Source: Adiantum capillus-veneris (taxonomy: Eukaryota; Streptophyta; Polypodiopsida; Polypodiales; Pteridaceae). Taken from it: a DNA stretch of 64,000 nucleotides. Positions 57,119 through 64,000 of the stretch are shown one piece after another (position 1 is the stretch's first letter; each line of letters starts with the position of its first letter). The stretch lies in NCBI GenBank assembly GCA_014529385.2, contig CM043950.1:66854935-66918934 (forward strand). The letters are read 5' to 3'. The notes under the pieces were generated by a model. That model was not told where the DNA came from and searched no databases. It saw nothing but the letters and a program-made list of their open reading frames with translations. Both the position numbers and the translations under genes were made by a program.

Positions 57119-57614
57119 AACTAGGCTTTTGACTGTAGCAGACCTCACATCTTCCAGGGCCACTATTTCCAAAGCGATAAAAACAATGTGCATGAGCTTA
57201 CAACCAAAGTGATGGATCAGCCCTTTACTGAGGGGGAGGTGAAAGATGCCATAGATGCTCTCAAAGATGGGAAATCTCCTGGTATAGATGGAATACCAAA
57301 TGAGTTTTTTAAAACATATAAAGATTTTTTTGTCGCCCTATCTCTTGCCCATATGGAGGGAGGCTTTAAAGGTAGAAGCCCTTTCCACCTCTATGAATAC
57401 AGGGTTTATCAAATTAATCTATAAAAGAGGGGAAAAGGAGGATCTATGTAATTGGAGACCTATTACCTGTCTCACTATATATACAAGATTTTCTCTTTGG
57501 CCCTAGCTAGAAGGTTGAGTCCACACATGCAACATATTATATTGCCAGAACAGAAAGGTTCCATAAAGGGTAGATTTATTCTGGATGCTATTATATCTCT
57601 GTGAAAAGCCATCC
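57119..57614 (+). pseudogene. L1-type RT, N-terminal part
   Basis: Resumes after element H: HELTTKVMDQPFTEGEV, IDALKDGKSPGIDGIPNEFF (quoted in two parts), then in other frames TGFIKLIYKRGEKEDLCNWRPI and LPEQKGSIKGRFILDAI. These are the RT finger blocks of plant L1 ('GKSPG.DG...F', 'I.LI.K....D..NWRPI', 'Q..F..GR.I.D.I'). Frameshifts are at about 57350 and 57500. The TIR insert cuts it before motif A. Confidence 0.8.
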
Positions 57615-58046
57615 TCGTCACTATATGGCACGACTCCGGGTTAGAGGGGATCTAGGGCCCAAATTTGGGGGCACGAGGCGGCTTTAATCTCTGTCGTCAG
57701 ATCACACAGTGAACTAGGGGTGGGTGAACTGGGGGTGAATTGAGGGTGAACTAACGGTGAACTAGGGGCGGGTAAGCTAGGGGTGAACTAGGGGTGCCTA
57801 AACTAGGGTATGATCATGTGCCATGACAACATGGATAGTGACGCGCACTAGCATGGTGGTAGGGCATTCGTGTGGCAATCGAGATGTCCCAGGTTCGACC
57901 CACAGCCCGCGAGGTGGGTGAACTCAGGGTGAACTAGGAGTGAACTTGGGGTGCCATTTTTGCCCCGAGTTCACCCCCAGTTCACTACGTGATCCGACGA
58001 CTGAGATTAAAGCCACCTCGCGCCCCCAAACTAGGAATTCCTTTTT
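57615..58046. mobile_element. TIR (foldback-like) insert with minisatellite and tRNA-like promoter
   Basis: Inverted repeats 57664-57705 and 57989-58030 agree at 38 of 42 positions. Between them GGTGAACTAGGGG-type units recur about ten times (57714-57800 and 57915-57985). In the middle, TAGCATGGTGG (57849-57859, box A-like) and GGTTCGACCC (57892-57901, box B-like) resemble a tRNA gene promoter. It interrupts the L1 RT between the finger region and motif A. The exact ends outside the TIRs are uncertain. Confidence 0.7.
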
Positions 58047-60165
58047 TTCAAAATAGACTTCGCTAAAGCCTATGACAGAATTGAATGGGACTTCATTTTT
58101 GAATCTCTATATGATATTCAATTTGGAAAGTATTTCATTAAATTTGTCCAAGTGTTGTTTGGTAATGCTCGTGCAAGAATTTCCATTAATGGAGACTTAT
58201 CATAATTGTTTGCACTAAAGAGATCTATCAGGCAGGGATGCCCTATAGCCCCAATGCTGTATGCCATTTGCTCTAATTCTCTTGGCTGGCTAGTGAAATA
58301 AGCACTGGACAAAGGACTCATGCAGGGCTTAAAGATCCCAGGAATGGCCAAAGACCTTGTCCTACAATACTTTGTAGATGACACTAACTCAATAATGGCC
58401 AATGACAATGCTACAATAGAGCAGTTTTGGCAGTGCCTTCACACCTTCTATAAAGCCAATGGCTCACTGATTAATCATAGAAAAATAGGGTTCAAAAGTT
58501 TGAATGGTCTGGTTCCTCAAGTCATTACAAATTCTGGTTGCCTAGAACTCAAGAATGGTCAAATCTTCAGACTGCTAGGCATTCCAATGGGATTCAAAGT
58601 TACATTTTCTGAGAGGTGGGGATAGGTTCTATCCAAGTTCAAACTGAGGCTAGCAAAATAAAAAATTACCACTCTTCCATTTCATCCAGATTTTTTGTTT
58701 TGAATCATTATCTGTGCTACCTTCTGTAATCTATTACTTGTCTTGCTAGTCTCCAGCCAAATACAAGATAAATCAGATTTTCTCCTTGGCAAGGATTTTT
58801 TTGTAGGGAGGAGATAATGCACATAAAAGACTGTCCAAAGTCCCATGGGAAATCTACTGTCAACCTAAGGCTAAAGGTGGGTCTGGGCTGCTTAATTTGG
58901 AGAGAATCTCAACTAAAATGGTTGCCAAATGGATTCTCAGAGCCTCAGAGTCCAATGATTGGGCAGCTCTTAAGAGACGTTTAGAAGTTGAGATGCTTAA
59001 ATTACAAATCCTGGACTAATCTTCACCTCAGGGAGATTCTGCTTTCTTCTGTTTCAATTCATCTAGCAAGTTCAAAACTTGTGTGGAGAATGTGGAAGGC
59101 TTGGAACTCTATCAAAGTCAACTGGAAACCTACAACAGCTTTCTTTGTTAGCTAAACCAACTTTTTGCAGGACTCCTTTTGGTTTGGCTTTTTTGCAGGG
59201 AAATCAAATGCTTTACTATGTAGAAAAGCACAAAAGTGCCATAAAGCTGGCATCAGTTATTACAAGTCTGATCTTCTATCACAAGGGACTTTAAAGTTAG
59301 ATAGGCAACTACACCTACAATATTCAATCCCACTGTCCCTGGCTAAGTGGTGTTAGGCCCGAGCAAAAGGAAAATTGGATCAAATTAGTGTTCCACTCAA
59401 AGCTTTTCAACCCTCTAGCAGCCTGGCTAAGCTGGCAGTTGAAGCCTTCAAGCAGTTTTGTCCCAAAGCAAGAGTGGAAGAAGAGGTAAAAAAAAGATTA
59501 AACAAAATCTGGAAGATCAGCTGGAGCTGCAAACAGTGGACTTACAGGTTTAAGTGCATATGGTCTTTCCCTCTAGAGGTAAAAATACTCGACTCTTATG
59601 TGGCTTATCTTACACAATGGGATATGGAATAGAAGTAGAGCCCTTAGAGCAGGAGTGAGCAATGGTGTTTGTACCAGATGCTATAAAGATGTGGAACACA
59701 GCCTTCACCTATGGTTCAAATGTAAAGCAAATGTAGACATTTTAAGTACTCTGCAGAATGTCACTAGTCAAATTAATCTAAAATCTCTGGACTTCAAGGA
59801 CTTCATCTTGGGAGCTGCAAAGGACTAGACATCCCATTATGGAACATCTTGAGAGGTTTCATGCTATGGTATATATGGAATCAAAGGAATGCAATTGTTT
59901 TGAAGAGCCAGCCTGTTTACCCTATTTGGTTTCTAAAGCATGACTTAAAGCTCTCATTCCTTAATCTTTGTAAAAAAGTCCAAGAAGCTCTCCATGAGGA
60001 TCTTTCTGTCTCTTCCATCCTACAATCAATAAGATGGAAAAAATGGAGCTCTATTGCCCCTATGTACTACCATCTTGCTAGAAGCAGAATGCTCGGTTTG
60101 TTGTACTTGATCCTCAATTGTAGGGCGTTCCCACCCCTTACCTATGGGAACTTTGTACCTTTTTG
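58047..60165 (+). pseudogene. L1-type RT palm to C-terminal zinc domain
   Basis: Motif A KIDFAKAYDRIEW (about 58050), motif B RSIRQGCPIAPMLYAI, motif C FVDDTNSIM (about 58370), IFRLLGIPMGF. The later part (GGSGLLNLERISTKMVAKWI, KTCVENVEG..., FPLEVKILDS) and a zinc motif CTRCYKDVEHSLHLWFKC (about 59670-59725) match the post-RT region of plant L1. Many stops. It would copy LINE RNA at the target if intact. Confidence 0.8.
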
Positions 60166-60167
60166 AG

Positions 60168-60208
60168 TCTTATTTTAATACACTTCTACTCCTTTCCAAA
60201 AAAAAAAG
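60168..60208 (+). other. L1-type LINE 3' end with poly(A)
   Basis: TTTTAATACACTTCTACTCC leads to a run of ten A (60199-60208), the usual L1 terminus, followed by unrelated sequence. Confidence 0.65.
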
Positions 60209-60267
60209 AGCAAAAATTGGGCACTTTTATTGACATGTGCAAACTTGCTAGAGTGGTCGCTAATAGA

Positions 60268-60459
60268 TGTTGGGGTATAAAGCCCAATGTGGTCGCCCAG
60301 GTAAGTGGGCGGGCCGCCAGGTATGTACACATATTCTTTTGTAAAAACCTAATAAGAACTCACTATGCTCTACACATTACAGTAGAGCGAGTTCACCATA
60401 TCGTCATGCTCTTCTTCTCGCACTCTCTCTCGCGTCGCACTTCCGCTCGTACTCCTTCA
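60268..60459 (+). repeat. Ty1/copia 5' LTR
   Basis: Starts TGTTGGGGTATAAAGCC and ends ...CCTTCA, about 192 bp. TGGTATCAAAGC (60462-60473), a near initiator-Met primer site, follows two bases later. The partner LTR is beyond the window, so the borders rest on these signals alone. Confidence 0.7.
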
Positions 60460-60473
60460 ACTGGTATCAAAGC

Positions 60474-61557
60474 TCAGATCGAGGCTCGGGGCAGCACTGC
60501 AGGAGGCTAGAGTCACCAACTCAGATTGGAGTGAAATTCGACAGGCGAAGACACGGTCCCAAATCTCGTGGGTAAGCCCAAAGGGTTTGGTGTGCTCAGA
60601 ATTTCATTCTGAGGTCATCTCGGCCACCGTTCAGCTTCGACAAAGGTCTGCACAGGCCATTTTCGACTATGTGGTCTCGACGGGTGCAGATCCGACTCTG
60701 CAAATTTGGGGTTTTCGGCCTACGACTGTAGGTGCTGAGGATATCGACACTCCCAGAGTGTTGATTTGTGGCTGTCTACACATCGAAGGACGGCTCACAG
60801 TTCTTGGAGGTGTGTCACATACGACACGAGCGCATCTACACACAGACTATAGGCGACATCCACTAGTTCATCAGGTAGCTTGTGTTTGCTGCTTGATATT
60901 CTAGATTTCATCCTGACATTGCAGGTACTTCCACATGGGATGTATTGTCAGAGATGATGTATGTCTGTTGAGGGTTTGCTGCCTGTGAGTCACGCAGCAA
61001 ACAACCGCCGCAGCGGTTACAGCATATAGTGGGAAATTTGTGGATGTATGACTTTGTGGGAAGTCTATGTACTGTCAGATTTACTGCAGCCTTTGTTGAG
61101 GGTCGAGTGAGGTTTTATTGAGCTGGGAGATTCTCGAATGTTGAGATCCTTTCGGTGATACAGGTCTTGGAGCGATCCCTCGAGCACCCTTAGATAGGCA
61201 ACTAGGATGTATTGACTGTGAGTTGGACAGTTGGGATTGCATCTTTGCTTTACTGCCGTTGCGGCATTGTCGCAGTCTATGCTTATAGGACAATGACAGG
61301 ACAGTGAGAGATAGTACAAATGCAGGACAGGTTTACCCGCAGCTTACAGTGTCAGAGAGACAGTGTTTTTTGAGCTGTTTTTTGGTATGTTTTTGAGTAC
61401 ACCAGAGCTATCTTACAAAGGAGACTCTGCCGAAATTTATGCAGAATCTGAAGCTTTTTTGGTTCATTTGACACGTTGATATTGGTTCAGAGGTCAGTTT
61501 ACAGGGGAAACTCTGCCGAATTTTTCCCAGGAAAGTAAACTACTGTGAAGCGTAGCT
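60474..61557 (+). other. Copia 5' leader
   Basis: About 1.1 kb between the primer site and gag. A frame at 60587-60904 has no recognised domain. Such long leaders are usual in some Ty1/copia elements and may hold packaging signals. Confidence 0.5.
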
Positions 61558-63021
61558 ATGGCTGGATCACAGGACACTGCTCTTTACAATATCAAGAAGC
61601 TGGATGGAACCAATTTCCCATTGTGGAAGAAGCAGATTTGGCATGTGTTGGTACAAAAGAAGCAGATAAAACCTATAAAGCTCAAGGGGATAAAACCAGA
61701 AGATATGGACGAAGATGAATGGAGCGAAATGGATGAATTGGCACTTTCTACCATTATGCTGACTTTGGCAGAAAGCCTTTACTTCAATGTAGCAAACGAG
61801 ATGTCGGCTTATCAAGCATGGTTAAAGCTGAGTGATCTTTATGAGAAGCAGAGTGCAGCTTCACAGGTATACTGGCTTAAGAAGCTTGTTGACTTGAAGA
61901 TGAAAGAAGGGACACCTATGTCCAATCATCTGAATGAATTCAACACAATCTATAGTCCGTTGTCAGCTCAAGGTGTCAAGTTTGATGAACCTGTTAGAGC
62001 TATGTTCCTGTTGATCACATTGCCGGAAAGTTGGGATACTTTTTGCACAGCTTTGAGTAATTCTGCACCTCCAGATGGTTTGAACATAGCAGGTGTAGAA
62101 GGAAGTCTGCTTACTGAAGAAACCAATAGAAAGACAATGGACAAAGGCAAAGGAATAGCCTTAGTTGTCAGGGGAAGGACCAAAGAAAAGTCCAAAGGTG
62201 GAAAGATAAATCAGTCTCGTAGCAAGTCCAGCAGTGCTAAAGGCAAGAGTGACATAGAATGCTACCATTGTGGCAAGAAGGGTCACATGAAAAGAGACTG
62301 CAGAGAATGGAAAGCAGAAAAAGGCAAAGAGAAAGCTGAAGACCATGGTGAGAAGAACAAGTCCTCAGTGAAGATTCAAGAAATAAATGTGACAAACACT
62401 GTTGCAGAGGATGACAGTCTAGTGTCAGGAGACATCTACTTCTTGAAGAATACAATGGACTCAGCTCTTCTTACAGCATCTGATGGAAATGCACTGAGTG
62501 ACTGGATTATAGACTCAGGGGCATCACTTCATGTGTCTCCAAACAAGGAGTGGTTTACTTCTTATGTGACCACTAAAGATCATGTTCGACTAGGCAATGG
62601 GCAGACATGTGAGATCTTAGGTGTTGGAGATGTTCAATTGAAGTTTCAAAATGGCTCTTCTTTTATGCTGAAGAATGTGAGACATGTTCCCGCAATTACA
62701 AAGAGCTTGATCAGCACAGGTTTACTTGATGATGCTGGCTACGTCACCACTTTTGGACAGAACATGTGGAAGATATCCAAGGGTTCTATGACAGTAGCAC
62801 ATGGAGTAAAGTCTGGAGGACTTTACATGATTTATGTATCAAATGTCTCTAAAAATGTAATCAATGTAACCGAGCAGCCGAACGTTTCTTTGTGGCATAG
62901 CCGGTTAGGACATATGTCCAAGAAGGGAATGGAAATCTTGTCTCAATCTGGTTATTTGCCTGGCTTTTCATTTAATGATTTTGAATTCTGTGAACATTGT
63001 CTGTATGGTAAGCAAACATAG
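61558..63021 (+). CDS. Ty1/copia gag, protease and integrase N-terminus
   Basis: 487 codons from ATG at 61558. Gag (UBN2-type) begins YNIKKLDGTNFPLWKKQIWH (quoted to 20) with YEKQSAASQVYWLKKLVDLKM; CCHC knuckle CYHCGKKGHMKRDC at residues 235-248; protease WIIDSGASLHVS with Asp319; pre-integrase LWHSRLGHMSKKGMEIL from residue 445 and CEHCLYGK near the end, giving the H-H-C-C zinc site. A TAG at 63019-63021 ends the frame within integrase, whose remainder continues in the same frame. The long open frame suggests relative youth; the TAG is a mutation or a readthrough site. Confidence 0.85.
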   Translation: MAGSQDTALYNIKKLDGTNFPLWKKQIWHVLVQKKQIKPIKLKGIKPEDMDEDEWSEMDELALSTIMLTLAESLYFNVANEMSAYQAWLKLSDLYEKQSAASQVYWLKKLVDLKMKEGTPMSNHLNEFNTIYSPLSAQGVKFDEPVRAMFLLITLPESWDTFCTALSNSAPPDGLNIAGVEGSLLTEETNRKTMDKGKGIALVVRGRTKEKSKGGKINQSRSKSSSAKGKSDIECYHCGKKGHMKRDCREWKAEKGKEKAEDHGEKNKSSVKIQEINVTNTVAEDDSLVSGDIYFLKNTMDSALLTASDGNALSDWIIDSGASLHVSPNKEWFTSYVTTKDHVRLGNGQTCEILGVGDVQLKFQNGSSFMLKNVRHVPAITKSLISTGLLDDAGYVTTFGQNMWKISKGSMTVAHGVKSGGLYMIYVSNVSKNVINVTEQPNVSLWHSRLGHMSKKGMEILSQSGYLPGFSFNDFEFCEHCLYGKQT

Positions 63022-64000
63022 CAGCCACATAAGCATAGAAGCAGTAGAAGAGATACACAGTTGGCACTTGTTCATAGTGATTTGTGTGGACCTATGCCTA
63101 ACCTATCTCTAGGGGGAGCTTCTTACTTTATGACATTTATAGATGATTACTCGAGGAAAGTATGGGTTTACTTTCTCAAGCACAAGGATGAAGCGTTTAG
63201 TGTTTTCAAAACGTTTGTGACACTTGTGGAGAATCAGAGTGGCAAGAAGCTTAAATGCTTACGCACTGAAAATGGTGGAGAGTATGTTTCAAAGGCCTTT
63301 CAGGACTTTTGTGAGTCAAAAGGTATAAAACGTGAACTTACTGCTCCTTACAATCCTCCTCAAAATGGTGTTGCTGAGAGGATGAATAGGACCATACAAG
63401 AGAAGGTCAGAAGTATGTTGTCTAATGCACAACTGCCAAATGGGTTTTGGGCTGAAGCTGTATCAACAGCTGTTCATCTTGTAAATAGATCTCCTAGCAA
63501 GGTTTTGCATAAGGATTCAGTGCAAGAGATGGTATGGTGAGGCAAAATGCCCTCATACAAGCATCTCAGAGTCTTTGGCTATGAGGCATATACTCACGTT
63601 CCAAAGGAATTTAGGAACAAACTTGAGCCAAAGAGTAGAAAGTGCATCTTTCTAGGCTATGGTAATTCTGGTGAGATGGGGTACAGACTTTGGGATCCCG
63701 AATCCAGAAAGGTTGTCCGCAACAATGATGTTCACTTTAATGAATCCAAATATCATTCTAAACCAGAGAGGGTTGAGGAGATTAGAAGAGTTGTCTTCCA
63801 AGAAGATGGATCTGCACGTGCAAGACAAAATGTCAGGGCTCAAGAGGAGCAAGGACAGGATAGAGTGGAACCAGAGGTTGTGGCTGAGCCTGAGCCACCT
63901 ATTGTGCGTAGATCTGGACGTGTCATGCGACCTCCTGATAGGTTTGTTCCATCTATGAACTATGTCATGTTGACTGATTGCAATGAGCCTTCATGTTACA
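63022..64000 (+). pseudogene. Ty1/copia integrase catalytic core to linker (runs off the window)
   Basis: Same frame as the gag ORF: HSDLCGPMPNLS (first Asp), FMTFIDDYSRKVWVYFLKHK (second Asp), LRTENGGEYVSKAFQDFC and YNPPQNGVAERMNRTI (Glu), so the DDE triad is visible. KHLRVFGYEAYTHVPKE and FLGYGNSGEMGYRLWDP follow. TGA at 63538-63540 is the second stop codon. RRSGRVMRPPDRFVPS near 63910 is the usual linker before RT, which is beyond the window. Confidence 0.85.

Larger units (their letters stand above)
49440..60208 (+). mobile_element. L1-type LINE, split by two later insertions
   Basis: ORF1-like segment, endonuclease and RT of plant L1 type, and a 3' end with poly(A) (60199-60208). The coding frame is interrupted by LTR element H (51666-57118) and by a TIR insert (57615-58046). 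Many stops are also present. It differs from family T by a poly(A) tail and by its RT motifs. Flanking target duplication not found. Confidence 0.8.

Noticed and set aside
57849-57901. True tRNA gene
   Set aside because: A and B boxes are present, but a full cloverleaf with a proper acceptor stem is not seen, and it lies within a repeat insert.

Overview
The window looks like intergenic DNA from a large, repeat-rich plant nuclear genome. Nearly everything recognisable is transposable-element sequence: Ty3/gypsy elements with chromodomains and tRNA-primed LTRs, Ty1/copia, two kinds of LINE, a hAT transposase, MITEs and tRNA-derived SINEs. Spliceosomal intron signals occur in the hAT gene and in one orphan exon. 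I see no complete host gene, rRNA or true tRNA gene, and no bacterial-type features. The species cannot be fixed from this sequence; a fern or another large-genome land plant would fit, but that is inference.

Layout. 1-1325: 3' end of a LINE (family T, copy T1) lying against the (TC)n tract of an LTR. 1326-3165: a gag-only LTR-element remnant (family B). 3165-5430: decayed hAT transposase, minus strand. 5.5-9.6 kb: a G-rich island, a dispersed repeat block, mostly unassigned DNA and a clean 123-bp hAT-type MITE. 9.86-12.2 kb: gypsy integrase relic, LTR relic and tandem repeats. 12.2-19.6 kb: LINE copies T2, T3 and T4 with a family-C LTR and gag between them; T3 and T4 sit head to tail across a 104-bp (CT)n tract. 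19.6-22.6 kb: gypsy 3'-end relic, another LTR and a TPR-like orphan exon. 22.69-36.72 kb: a nested set on the minus strand. Element B carries two later insertions in its 3' LTR: the non-autonomous element C (TSD GGTTG) and the chromovirus D (TSD TTCTA). 37.2-42.45 kb: the most complete T LINE (T5), with ORF1, endonuclease, RT and C-terminal domain, followed by two tandem SINE copies. 43.1-47.7 kb: a T fragment and minus-strand gypsy fragments. 49.4-60.2 kb: an L1-type LINE ending in poly(A), split by LTR element H (51666-57118) and by a TIR/minisatellite/tRNA-like insert in its RT. 60.27-64 kb: the 5' part of a Ty1/copia element with only two stop codons, running off the window.

The most interesting signals concern LINE family T. 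Three diverged copies keep a PCNA-interacting-peptide-like motif (Q-x-Q-[I/L]-T-D-F-F) near the ORF2 C-terminus. All three 3' ends carry a hairpin with a compensatory change, followed by ACGTTAA and a short-repeat tail. Copies abut (CT)n microsatellites, once inside an LTR. The tandem SINEs just downstream of T5 end in a block resembling the same 3' terminus, which suggests a LINE/SINE partnership. Also notable: a ~34-nt block shared by eight LTRs of several families, complete nesting with target-site duplications, and a foldback-like element carrying a tRNA-like promoter.
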